In this document: positions 47,080 to 58,306 of the stretch, piece after piece
Layout: the number at the start of each line of letters is the position of its first letter
Position numbering within the stretch: the stretch's first letter is position 1
From: Chloranthus sessilifolius
Lineage: Eukaryota > Streptophyta > Magnoliopsida > Chloranthales > Chloranthaceae
Direction: 5' to 3'
NCBI GenBank assembly: GCA_021018995.1
Contig: CM037587.1
Span: 64,623,604 to 64,687,603, forward strand
DNA: 64,000 nucleotides
Notes under the pieces: generated by a model
Seen by the model: the letters and a program-made list of their open reading frames with translations, nothing else
What the model was told of the DNA's origin: nothing
Databases searched by the model: none
Translations under genes and position numbers: made by a program

Positions 47080-48850
47080 CTTGCAATTATATCCAAAGGA
47101 TGCCTATTTGTGTTATGATGCACAAGTTTTGATAGATCTTGGATCTACACACTCATTTGTCACACCCTAGTTTAATGAAAAATTGAAGAAGTTGGGAGGC
47201 ACTCCAGAACCTCTTGAATTTATTTTAGATGTGACACTTCCAACTAGGCAGTTTCTCACTACTGATCTGACGTATCGATCAATTATTATCCTGATCAAAG
47301 ATTACTGGGAATACGAAGTAGTAGCCGACTTGATTTTACTGCCAATATAAGGATACGACGTAATCCTTGGCATGGATTGGATGTTCCACCATCATGCAAA
47401 CGTTGACTATTGAAGGAAGCTTGTCTCTTTCCGCCCTCAAAATAAGAAATCAGCTAAAATTTTTGGAGTGTAGTCAACTAATCTCCCTTTTATATCAGCA
47501 ATCCGACCACGATGATTAGTCGATGATGGTGCCCAAGGGTATATCGCCTTGATTCAAAGTCAAGATCAATAAGAGAAGAAAATTTCACTTTCAGATCTGT
47601 CGAATGCCTATGAATTCCCTAATGTTTTCCCTGATGAGTTGCCAGGATTACCGCCTGACAGGGAAGTGGAATTCACTATTGAGTTAGCCCCAGGTATCTA
47701 GCCAGTATCAAAGGCGTCGTATCGAATGGCACCAGCAGAGTTGAAAGAACTCAAGGAGCAGTTGCAAGAACTACTTAACAAAGGCTTTATTAGACCGAGT
47801 GTGTCTCCATGGGGCGCACCGATATTATTCATGACAAAGAAGGACGGTTTGATGCACCTCTGCATTGATCACCGTCAACTAAATAAGCTGATAATTAAGA
47901 ATCGTTACCCGCTCCTCAGAATCGACGATCTCTTTGATTAGTTACAAGGAGCGCGATTCTTTTCAAAGATTAATTTGCGATTTGGGTATCACCAAATGAA
48001 GGTAAAAGTTAAAGATATTTTGAAGATAGCTTTTCGGACACAAGGTGGTCACTACGAGTTTCTCGTCATGCCCTTCGGGTTGACCAATGCACCTGCAGCA
48101 TATATGGACTTAATGAACCGAGTCTTCAAGCCTTATCTCAATCAGTGTATCGTAGTATTCATCGACGATATACTCATCAACTCAAAGACGAAAGCAGAGC
48201 ATGAGGATCATCTACGTCTTGCTTTGCAGATATTAATAGATTCGTAGTTGTATGACAAGTTTAGTAAATGTGACTTCTAGTTAAATCGAGTCAGTTTTCT
48301 AGGTCATATCATTTCTAAAGCCGGTATTATCATCGATCCTGCAAAGATTGAAGCTGTAGTGAAATGGAAGTAGCCACAAACAGTAACTGAGATCCAAAGC
48401 TTTCTAGGTCTCGCAGGGTATTACCGACATTTTGTTAAAGGGTTTTCACGGCTTGCTGGACCACTCACGCAGCTCACTCGAAAGAAGGTCAAATTCGAGT
48501 GGACTGAGGTGTGCAAACAGCATTTTCAGGAGTTGAAAAGGAGACTCACCTCCGCACTTGTATTAGCATTACCATCAAACAGTGGTGGTTTTATTGTCTT
48601 CAGCGATGCCTCATATAGTGGGTTAGGTTGTGTATTGAATCAATGGAAACGTGTGATTGCGTATGGTTCCCGTCAGTTGAAAGATCACGAAAAGAACCAC
48701 CCCCCTCATGACCTGGAACTAGAAGCGGTCATTTTTGCGTTGAAAATCTAGAGGCACTACCTGTATGGTGAAACCTTCGAGATTTTCATGGATCATAAGA
48801 GTCTCAAGTATCTCTTTACCCAGAAAGATTTGAATTTGAGGTAGAGAAGG
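47080..48850 (+). pseudogene. Chromovirus protease, RT and RNase H remnant (family E)
   Basis: Protease near 47110-47160 has VLIDLGSTHSFV. RT 47720-48250 has [47 protein letters not shown] and the catalytic [11 protein letters not shown] (near 48160-48190). RNase H 48500-48850 has [16 protein letters not shown] and [20 protein letters not shown]. The motif set is chromovirus-like, clearly different from the Athila pol elsewhere in the window. Broken in several places. Confidence 0.85.
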
Positions 48851-50572
48851 TGGATGGAATTTTTGAAGGACTATGAATGTTCTATTCGGTACTATCTCGG
48901 CAAAGCCAATGTCGTAGCTGATGCGCTCAATCGGAAATCATCTGCTCAGTTATCCCATCTTGTGACACGGCTACAAAGATGGAAATTACTCAATGACATA
49001 GTATCATCCAGTGCCACTCTTAGAGCAATGTCAACTGGAGGATTACTTGCTACAGTGATGATTCGATCTACACTCTTCAATAGGATCAGAGAACTCCAAA
49101 TGCATGATGCAGAGCTTATTTCCATCAAACAAGGGGTACTCAGTGGGCTACAGCCAGACTTCTCGATTAAGGACAATGGGTCCTTATTGTTTCGAGGCCC
49201 AGTATGTGTACCTGATGATAGTGCCTTGTGTCAGGAATTCTTGAAGAGGCGCACAAGTCAGCATATGTCATCCATCCTAGTAGCATGAAAATGTATCAGG
49301 ATTTAAAGAAGATATTTTAGTGGAGCGGCTTAAAGCGAGACGTGGCGGAACATGTTGCGAAATGTTTGACCTATCAGCAAGTGAAGGTTGAGCATAAGCA
49401 CCCTGCTGGACTGTTACAGGCACTACCCATTCCAGAGTGGAAATGGGAGAACATTTCTATGGATTTCATTCTTGGTTTGTCTCGTACGTAGAAGGGTTAT
49501 AATGCAATTTGGGTAATTATTGATCGTCTTACCAAATTAGCACATTTCTTACCCTATAGTACGCGCCATACAGTGTCAAAATTGGCTGAAGTTTATCTGA
49601 GAGATAGTCCGGCTACATGGGATACCCGTGAGTATCGTGTCAAATCGTGATCCTTTATATACCTCCCGATTCTGGCAGAATTTTCAAGAAGGAACGGGTT
49701 TCAAGTTGGAATTTAGTACTGCGTTTCATCCTCAAACCGACGGACAGACGGAGAGGGTGAATCAAGTTATAGAAGATATGTTAAGGGCCTATATGCTGAA
49801 TTTCCAAGGATAATGGGATAAGCGCTTACCCTTGATAAAATTCGCATACAATAACAGCTTCCAATCGAGCATTGGCATGGCCCCATTTCAGGCACTGTAT
49901 AGATGTTGATATAAATCTCCGATTAATTGGGAAGAAGCTAGAGAACATCTTATTTTGGGTCCTGACTTGATAGAAAGCACCAATGCAGTTGTTCATGTTA
50001 TTAGGGAAAGACTGAAAAGTGCTCAGAGTCGGTAGAAAAGTTATGTCGATCTCAAAAGAACCAGTGTTGATTTTCAGGTAACTAACACACCTACAATGTT
50101 ATTTATTCATGCATTCAATTACATATCTAGTAATTTTAACGTATACCGTACAGATTGGGGATCACGTCTTTTTCAAAATATCTCCGACAAAGGGCGAGAT
50201 GCGATTTGGAAAACAAGGCAAGTTGAGTCCTCGTTACGTTGGACCATTCCTAGTTTTGGGCAGAGTGGGTGAGGTCTCATATCGAGTTGCGTTACCTCCA
50301 CATTTATCCGGCGTACACTACGTATTCCATGTCTCTATGCTGAGGAAGTATGCCAGTGATCCAACACATGTTTGAATTATCAACCACTTGATATTCAGGA
50401 AGATTTAACAGTGACTGAAGAACCAAGTCAGATTTTGGACTGCAAAGATCAAATCTTGAGAATGAAATAAATCCCACTCGTATTGATCCAATGGAAGAAT
50501 CATGGTTCTCATGAGGCTACCTGGGAATGCGAAGCTGCTATTCGCGCTCAGTATCCCCATTTATTTACCTAA
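48851..50572 (+). pseudogene. Chromovirus integrase and chromodomain remnant (family E)
   Basis: RNase H end and linker with YLGKANVVADALNRKS (near 48890). The integrase zinc-binding part lies near 49330-49400, and the core has [10 protein letters not shown] and HPQTDGQTERVNQVIEDMLR (near 49730-49790). The GPF/Y-like region follows (LSPRYVGPFLVLGRVGEVSY near 50220-50290). The last part (about 50400-50572) reads like a chromodomain (LDCKD, then NHGSHEATWECEA, then YPHLFT), the module that targets such elements to heterochromatin marks. Broken. Confidence 0.8.
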
Positions 50573-50641
50573 AGTAAGTCACTTATTGCATTCAATAGAA
50601 TAAATGCATATGATATAAACATGGTCGTCTATATTGTGATG

Positions 50642-50675
<34 letters not shown>

Positions 50676-51486
50676 TTTCTATTTCACTGAATTGGATGCA
50701 AAGTAAGTTTTTTTTTTATTTAACTAAAAATAGTTAAATTAGGTCCAACCTTAGGCTTAAACCTTCATTACTGAAATAGTTATAGTTAAATACATTAATG
50801 GTAACGTTGCATAGAAATCAAAAGATTTGATGTCCTTCTACCTTATACTTGGATACTCACATAATTTTTGTGATGCCAAATTCTATGTGACACATAAAAT
50901 GTATCACAATTGTGACTCACAACCAAGCAAACTATACCCACACTTGGGCTTACATATTAACGCCTGAGTTAGACCAAGGTGAGACTAGATATTTTGTAGA
51001 AACAAAATACTTTAAAGCATATGTACACATTAAATTCATCAGCAAGTATTGTTTGTTATATGATACATCAGTATGTGTACCACATATAGGTGCCACTCAT
51101 GTGTAATACAACACCGAAGGGCCTCAAAATCTGTGGAAGTCTAGATCTGAACACCTTGCCGCGGTAAGGAATAGCTGGCCGAGGAAAGCAAGTGCCGTGA
51201 CAACCAGTGAAAATTTTAGTGGGGCCGATAAACCGAACCCCCAATTTTTATTATGTTTGATATGGTGGGATCTCTGGTTCTTTTCCCTCCCAAGTGTTAT
51301 ACAACTGATTTTTGAGTGGCCAAGCTCCCCGATTTCGCACCAAGATCGTTGCATGTCGGTAAATCGTGCTTGGCCAACCTCCTTCATCCCTAATTTTGAT
51401 CGATTATTCCATACTTTGGTGTTCTTGTGAGGTAAAAACCCTCATTTCTGGTTTTGTTGGTTCTTTTCACTTTGATTAAATTATCA
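50573..51486. other. Spacer between family E and the next ORF
   Basis: Holds a TA microsatellite (50643-50674) and T-rich sequence. From about 51120 the composition is more GC-rich, with a leader-like stretch leading to the ATG at 51487. No LTR or PBS was recognised. Confidence 0.5.
50643..50674. repeat. (TA)n microsatellite
   Basis: About 16 uninterrupted TA units. Confidence 0.95.
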
Positions 51487-52812
51487 TGCCTCCTAGGAAG
51501 ATTATGGTATCGAAATATACGCCCGTACGCCCAAAGGCGACAGCGAAATTGAAGGGCAAAGTCCCATCAACATCCTAAGACCAAATCGATCCACCCATGG
51601 ATCGTGAACAATTGTTCCATGGAGGGACATGAAGGCCATGGAACCAGAATGGTGTATTGACGATTCCTTGCTTGTACCAAACGACTTGACTGCATGGTCT
51701 ATACGGTACATTGAACAGGTGCGCTTAGACGCCTTATATCAGCCCATCCATACCCATTTCTACCAATGCCTTGTTCGTCTCTTTTACCATAATTTAAAGG
51801 TTCCACCGATTGTCGCCCAATTAGAAACTGAAATCGATGGTCGCAAGTTTATTTTGGCCTACAAAACATAACTCAAGCTATGGATTATAATGCGAGTTTC
51901 AATGAAAGTCTCGTGCTACGAACCCCACGCTTAAAAGAGGTGAAATTCCATCACATCATGACCAAAATGACTGACGGACAGACCTCTTCTGCTCAAGGTC
52001 TTTCAGTCCGACGGAGTCAGTTACCACAAAATATGTGGTTTCTTAATTGTGTCTTTAGATGCAATCTCTACCCGATGCAGCATGAAAGAGAGCGTCGTGA
52101 TGCTTTCTTACAAGCTTTATTTACAGTCTATGAAAATAGATGGGTGAACACCCCAAAGGTTGTATGGGAAGGCATGAAATAAGTCAATATCCATCTGCAG
52201 AGTAATGTCCCTAGTCCCAAGCCTGCATGCCCGTACCCACATTTAATCACTCGCCTTTTAGAGGGTCATCACGATGTCGTTAATAGGATCCCTTATCAAA
52301 CCCCTCTTGGTGAAGAAATTCACACAGACAATATGCGGGTATTTACCCCTGCAATGTGGAAAAATATGTATCAACGATCACAACAGGCGGTGAAAAATTG
52401 CCTAGCACAACAAATGCGTGCTCCACCCCAACCATCCCAAGCTACACCATCCGCACCAAACCAAGACATTTCCACTTCCTCTCAAGCTCAAGCCGACCCA
52501 GTTCCCCCTTCGGGAGAGGCTTATACCATTGTCGATCTTGCGCGGCTCATGTGAGAAAACCATGAACAGACTCTTCAACAATTTGACAACCTTTATCAAA
52601 ATCACTAGATGCTCCATCAACGGGTCATTATATTGAGGAGGCCACTAATATTATGATGGAGCATACCTTCCCGACTGCTGCAAGCCTTTACATCGGACGG
52701 GCACAAAATTATGTATCTGCATACACCCGTAATGCAGCCATGTTAGTGCCAGAGTTTCAGCAGCAGGATGTTGGACCATCCTCAGCTGGTCAGCAGTAGC
52801 CTAGTGCACAAC
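51487..52812 (+). pseudogene. 'Plant transposon protein'-like additional ORF, isolated
   Basis: Starts MPPRKIMVSKYTPVRPKATA (basic). The body has FYQCLVRLFYHNLKVPPIVA near 51755-51815, a segment QLPQNMWFLNCVFRCNLYPM near 52025-52080, then YPHLITRLLEGHHDV near 52235-52280 and a Gln/Pro/Ser-rich low-complexity tail near 52400-52500. Length and plan (basic start, globular middle, low-complexity end) parallel the additional ORFs of family C, but sequence likeness is low and other origins are possible. GGTGAGTAT at 52814 looks like a 5' splice site. No element of its own is visible around it. Broken in a few places. Function unknown. Confidence 0.55.
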
Positions 52813-53049
52813 CTGGTGAGTATATAACTCACAATTATATCAGTAGACTTTTATTTCTACTCCTGATTGGGTGTTAATTACTATATCAGACTGTGTGTAT
52901 CTGTATATGTGTTGTACGTTGCTTTCTCATGTGCCACTTGATTATTGTTTCTGGTTTATTGATGGTATGCACCACTATGCCACTATCTAGTATTGATTTT
53001 GATTTGTGCATGCATATATCCACTGAGTGTGCTCATTATAGTGCTTACA
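52813..53049. other. Unassigned stretch
   Basis: T-rich, no ORF, no repeat recognised. It begins with the possible 5' splice site noted above. Confidence 0.4.
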
Positions 53050-53468
53050 ACTCCACTCATGTCAGGACTAATCAACATGAGAATAATCATTTAAAACTGC
53101 CTTTAGATACTATCCAGTAAACTGAATTAGCATATTGATAGGATAATCTTATATCGAGTATCGAAGTTCAGGGTATATACATCTATGGCATCTACTATCA
53201 TCAGAGATTAGTATACTTAGACTAGCAGAACTAGTATATGCATAACAACTAAACTCATACTAGCATATGGGATCAAAGCTAACATAGGCATAATTATACC
53301 TATACTATCATGCTACTCAGTGATGAATTCAAAAACAAAATATAAAAGAACAATGTAAACTCCCTAACGAAATCTCGAGCTCGCGTATTATTGGTTATAC
53401 TTGTATGCATGTAGCCATTCAGCTATCAGGACAATCTTGTCATGTGCACCAAAGGCCTAGGAGGTACA
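53050..53468 (-). repeat. Inverted piece of the family E LTR
   Basis: The reverse complement matches 43973-44387 over about 420 bp with only scattered differences, for example GCGAGCTCGAGATTTCG, present near 44057 and as its complement near 53375. It is cut on the right by the family C LTR starting at 53470. Confidence 0.85.
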
Positions 53469-54346
53469 TTGTTAAGACCTGAAAAGTACCACTTTTCACC
53501 CTTCACTTAACCTTTAATTAGACCCATAGCTACCTTATAAGTCCTTGTTAAGTGTTTTATGTAGGTAATAACCAGCAGTGAAATAAGGCCAAGAATCCTG
53601 CTAAAGAGCCTATTTTGACACCAGAAGTCCCTAAGAAGGATGGACCAACGTTGATTGACTAAAGAGCTTGAAACAAGTAGAACACCGCAGACCTCTCTCA
53701 ACCTGATTCGCTCACAATGAAGAGAGCTTTAGGAGACTGACTTTAGTGGGATGCAATTATCAGAAGAGAACTCCTCACACAGTTCTCGTGCCATTCAAGA
53801 AGAAAGAATCCTTGGGAAGGCAATGCCATCCTCGCGAAGATCAGTTAAGACCTGGAATCTCGTGCAGTTCAGAACCCATTATAGCCTCACGAGGTACCTC
53901 GCGAAGGCCAGTAAAGAGAAGTTCTCACGCTATCCAAATCAATCCTCGCGAAGATCAACCCAGCGATCGCACAGCTACCTCGCGACTGCTCGACCTCCAA
54001 CCCCGCGACATCTGAGGCACTGATGTCTACTCAACCTCGCGACTGCCTGAAGAGCAAACCAAGCCAACCTCGTGACGGCTGAAGCTTCAATGTCAAACCA
54101 TCCTCGCGAAGAGCAAGAGCTACCACGCGACAAGTCTAGGAAACAATGGCTACCTAGCAAAGCTCTGAACCTCAAACTTCCATCTCTTTAGCAGAGGACT
54201 TTCTGGGAATTTCTAGCGATTAGGGCACGCACTCCCATGCTCAAATCTCCATGCACGTGCCCCAAGGCATCGAAGGATCACTATTCGGCCACATGGTATC
54301 AATAAAATTAGGGTTTCCGGACCCTAATGCGCCGCCACACCACTGC

Positions 54347-54354
54347 TATAAATA
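54347..54354 (+). promoter_or_regulatory. LTR TATA box (family C, left)
   Basis: TATAAATA after GCCGCCACACCACTGC. The right LTR has TATATAAA at 62487-62494 and the inverted LTR a minus-strand TATATAA near 56759-56753. Confidence 0.65.
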
Positions 54355-54787
54355 CCCACACTGAGCTTAGGTTTGGGGGAGCTTAGACTTTCTTTTCTTT
54401 CTACATCCTGGAATAGCAGGGAACACGTCTCATTTCTTGAAGACTTAATCTGAGATCATTTTGTTTTTCTTTTTGTAGTTGTAAGTAGTTTTCCTTTTCT
54501 TTTTCCTTCCCTCCATAGTCCAGCACTTGCTGGCTATGTCTTTGTATGTATTTTGAACTAGATTAATGAAAGTTCTGTAATAGGATCTGTACTTTGTGGG
54601 ATTTGTGTTTGAATGTGAGATGCTCTGTGCAAGGTTGCTGCCTTGTGATCCGCCATTGCTTTGGCTGTGTTTCAAAGCAATGGAGGACTAATTCTAAGGG
54701 CCATTCAGATCTAAGTGACCTGTGTGTCTGGGCTATCATGGTCCTACAGCCTTAGCCCCACCACAGGACCCACTAGATCTGAAATCC

Positions 54788-54988
54788 CCATGGGAGCTTG
54801 AGCTGGTAGCCTTGTGACCATGGTGGTAGCAGCGATATTCTTGTTTTGTCTTAGGCTCCGTGAGGAGGATAACCTCTGGGATAGTCTGTGACAATTTAAG
54901 TGGACAGATTATAGCGTTAGGGTGATTCTAATCCACCGATCCAGAATGGATCCTTCTTCTTTACACCTGAGCTTGTAAAAGTCTGGTG
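54788..54988 (+). other. Leader hairpin module (family C, left LTR)
   Basis: Hairpin 1 (54788-54823): CCATGG with CCATGG around a loop holding GAGCTTGAGCTGGTAGCC. Hairpin 2 (54881-54912): ATAGTCTGT faces ACAGATTAT with one wobble, head loop TTTAAG. Hairpin 3 (54964-54988): CACC with GGTG around TGAGCTTGTAAAAGTCT, with GA/TC closing inside. Stem sequences differ from families A and B but positions and loops agree. Confidence 0.5.
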
Positions 54989-55318
54989 AGAGATTGTACA
55001 GAGGCAGACTCCCCTATATTTTTATAGATCCACCATCAGATGTTGGATCTGATCTGGTTATAGAGATTGTAGGCTGGTGACTGGACCATTGTAGCCTCAC
55101 TCAAGCAATGGACAGCTAGATCGAAGGTTGTACTCAATCTCTTACTGGTTCTATGTGTCTGGGCTATCATGGTCATATACAGGCTTAGCCCCACATATAG
55201 AGCTTTAGAGATTGAGGTTCCCTATGGATTCTTGAGCTGGTAGCCTGGATGAAATAGTGCTTATAATGATTTACTTGTTATGTTTTGACCCATCCCTGGA
55301 TTGTGGTTCCCCTATAGG

Positions 55319-55350
55319 ATAGTATGTGACCATTTCAGTGGGCAGGCTAT
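55319..55350 (+). other. Second copy of leader hairpin 2 (family C, left LTR)
   Basis: ATAGTATGT faces GCAGGCTAT (8 of 9 with wobbles) below a CCA-TTTCAG-TGG head. It lies in the duplicated half of R/U5, about 440 bp after the first copy. Confidence 0.5.
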
Positions 55351-55864
55351 AACCTTAAGGGTTGAGTCATGGCAGAGTGATGGGTTGAATCCTTTCTCCT
55401 CAGTGGTGATAATGTAGCCATTGGACAAGATTTCTATAACATCATATCTGAATCTGAGTTACAAAACTCCTCTGATTTGGGCTCAATAACATACTTCTCA
55501 CCCTTTTATATTTATTTTCCACACTCCATCCATCCTCTCAACCCCTTCTGTAGTTTAGATATTAGGGTACCTTAGAATACTTAGAATAAGTGACCTTAAA
55601 CTCCCCTCCTCTTAGGACTGCCAGATTTGTAGTCAGATCTGGAGGGACTACTAGAGATGGCTCCTTTGGAGTTGTAGGTCACCTTTTCCTATGGGACAAA
55701 CACTTACTTATCAAAACTTGCTACAATGGGCCCTGTATCTTGTAGGTCTAGGATTTCTTACTTGTGCTGATTCCATCCCCTGTTTTACTCTTTCTTTGAT
55801 TTTTAAATGACTTTTACCACCAACCAATAAAGCACAGCAACTGAGAGATTCCGCAACAAGTTTT

Positions 55865-55880
55865 TGGCGTCGTTGCCAAG
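55865..55880 (+). promoter_or_regulatory. Primer binding site, tRNA-Asp type (family C)
   Basis: TGGCGTCGTTGCC, six bases after the LTR end CAACA. Confidence 0.75.
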
Positions 55881-55899
55881 AATAGATGATCTATTAGTA

Positions 55900-57894
55900 T
55901 GGCGGATTCTGTGTGCTTACTTTATTGGTTGGTGGTGAAAGTCATTTAAAAATCAAAGAAAATAAGCAGGATAATAACACAACTCGAGTCTAGACGCAGA
56001 ATCTTGTCCATATGTGAGTTGATAAAGTAAGTTGAGAAAAGGTGATCTGACTCAGAACCATCTCTGATCAGAATCTGATCTGAGTTTATCTAAACTACGA
56101 AGGACAAGGATGAATGAAATGTGGAAAAATAAATATAAAAAAGGGTGAGAAGTATATTAGTGAGCCAAGGTCAGAGAAGTGTTGTAACTCATATATCTGA
56201 GAGTAACCATCATGATGAGAGGATAATCATCAATCAACAAGTCATTGCATGATCTGAGTCTATAACATCAGCTCATGATTAGAGAAGGATATCAAGATCC
56301 TAAGGCTACAATCATTTTCATCAGCTATCCAGGTTATCCTCCTCATGGAGCCCAAGATAAAACAAGAATATCAGAGCTCCAGGTCACATGATCAGCTCCC
56401 ATGTGAGCCAGTGGGTCTGTGGTGAACTGGCTGATTGTGACCATGATCTGATCTGAGCCATTAGAATCAATCCTCTATTGCTTTGAAACACAGCCAAAGC
56501 AATGGCGGATCATAAGGCAGCAGCCTTGTACAGAGCATCTCACACATAAACACCAATCCCATAAAGTGCAGATCCTATTACAGAACTTCCATTAATCTAA
56601 TTCAAAATACATCCAAAGACATAGCCAGCAAGTGCTGGACTATGGAGAGAAGGAAAAGAGAAAAAGAAAATTACTTACAGCTAAAAAGAAAGAGAAAAGA
56701 AAAACGATCTGAGATATGTTCCCAGATACCTAAGCCTAAGCTAGGTATGGGATTATATAGTAGTCGGGTGGCGGCACCTTAGGGTTAGGAAACCCTAATT
56801 TTAATGATGCCACGTGGCCTAACAGTGATCCTTAGATGCCTCGAGGCGCGTGCATAGAGATTTGAGCGTGGGAGTGCGTGCCCTAATCGCTGGAAATTCC
56901 CATAAGGTCCTCTGCTGAAGAGATGGAAGTTTAGGTTTAGAGCTTTGCTAGGTAGCTGTAGTTTCCCAGACTTGTCGCGTGGTAGCTCTTTGCTCTTTGC
57001 TCTTCGCTAGGATGATTTTACATGGAAACTTTAGCAGTCGCGAGGTTGCCTTGGTTTGCTCTTCAGGCAGTCGCGCGGTAGATAATTGTGCTCTCGCAAG
57101 ATTGGGCTTCACGAGGTTGAGTAGAAAACACAGTCTCAGGTGTCACGGGGTTGAAGTTCAAGCAGTCGTGAGGTTGCTCGGTCTTCGCTGGGCTGATCTT
57201 CGCGAGAGTGAATTTGAACAGCGCGAGAACTTTACGAGCACTTCTCTTTACTGGACTTCGTGAGTTACCTTGCGAGGCTTTAATGAGTTCTGAACTGCGC
57301 GAGGTTCTATGTCTTAATTGATCTTTGCGAGGATAGCTTTGCCTTCGCCAGGATGTTTTCTTTCTTGAATGGCACGAGAACTACGCGAGGAGTTCTTCTT
57401 CTGATATTTGCATCCCGCAGTGACTGCGCGACAGCTGCGTGAGGAATCTTCTGAATCTCTCTCTCCTCAGCCGTTCTGAGCAAACTGTGCGAGATTGAGA
57501 GAGGTCTGCTTTGAACTTCGTGACACTACGCGATGTGTTCTACCCTTGAGCTTCGCGAGAGCTGCGCGAGTTTGAGTTTCTGAAACTCTTCATTCACTCA
57601 TCTGCGTAAGAGGTTGCTGTAAAGTCTTGGGAAGCTCAGTTGAACTACGCGAGGCATATTTCTCCTGAATCCTCTAAAGCTTGGGTCAGCTGCGCGAGGC
57701 TCATTTCATGTCTGGATTCAGAGTTCATTCTTCTGAGGGATTTTTGGTGCCAAAGCAGGCTCCTTAACAACATTCCTGGCCTTATTTTACTGCTGATTAT
57801 TACCTACACAAAATACTTAACAGAAACTTATTAGGTGGCTAAGGGTCTAATCAAAGGTTAAGGGGTGAAAAGTGGTACTTTTCAGGTCTTAACA
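55900..57894 (-). repeat. Family C LTR, inverted
   Basis: On the minus strand it starts TGTTAAGACCTGAAAAGTACC at 57894 and runs to about 55900. The CGCG word cluster lies at 57000-57700. It faces the left LTR across only about 40 bp, giving an inverted repeat with arms near 2 kb. Probably a solo LTR inserted in the leader of the plus-strand element. A 5-bp target duplication is not clear. Confidence 0.8.
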
Positions 57895-58306
57895 GTAAAC
57901 CCTTAATTTTTGTATTCCTAGTATTCTTTGCAAATGTGAATAATTGATACTGCTGACATAATTTTGAACCTTTCTTGCAGATCTAGACAGCAGCAGTGAA
58001 GGACAGTTGGACTGTAATTAGAGCTAAGCTACCTCTGTTTGCAAACTCTCTGACTTTTAAAACTCTATCTATCTTTCTTAAAAAAATTTCCTAGCAGTAT
58101 CTAGGATAGTTTTGAATGTATTATTTGAATAGCTGTAAATTAGTTAGATAAATGTGTTAATTGTATAGATACCTTGCTGCTGGTGTGCTTGTATGCTAGG
58201 GAGGAGATCTCTCAGCCCTACTTTAGAGCCTCTTAACCCTTAGTTAGAAAGGGAAAGGAGACTTAGAAGAGACAGGCACACCACAAGAGAGCCCCCAAGT
58301 GAATCT
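57895..58306 (+). other. Leader before family C gag
   Basis: T-rich untranslated sequence continuing the leader interrupted by the inverted LTR. GGGAGGAGATCTCTCAGCCC near 58199 precedes gag, like the start of the family A gag region near 6383 (GTAGAAGATCCCTCAACCCC). Confidence 0.6.

Larger units (their letters stand above)
42683..50572 (+). mobile_element. Chromovirus (Tekay/Del-like) family E element
   Basis: 5' LTR (about 42683-45458), PBS resembling tRNA-Met (45463), gag, protease, RT, RNase H, integrase and a chromodomain-like C-terminus ending at 50572. No plus-strand 3' LTR follows. An inverted piece of the LTR is at 53050-53468. The domain order and chromodomain put it among chromoviruses, and Tekay/Del is my reading of RT motifs and LTR size. 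Broken in several places. Confidence 0.85.
53470..55858 (+). repeat. Family C LTR, left
   Basis: Starts TGTTAAGACCTGAAAAGTACC and ends CCGCAACA before the PBS. U3 has many CTCGCGA-type words (53790-54130), TATA at 54347 and TAGGGTTTCC near 54310. R/U5 contains the leader module and a second, duplicated version of its first half (about 54720-55140 and 55145-55500). Confidence 0.85.

Noticed and set aside
53746-54023. Arg/Ser-rich ORFs in the family C LTRs (also 61876-62190)
   Set aside because: They are the CGCG motif cluster translated; no homologue-like pattern and located in U3.
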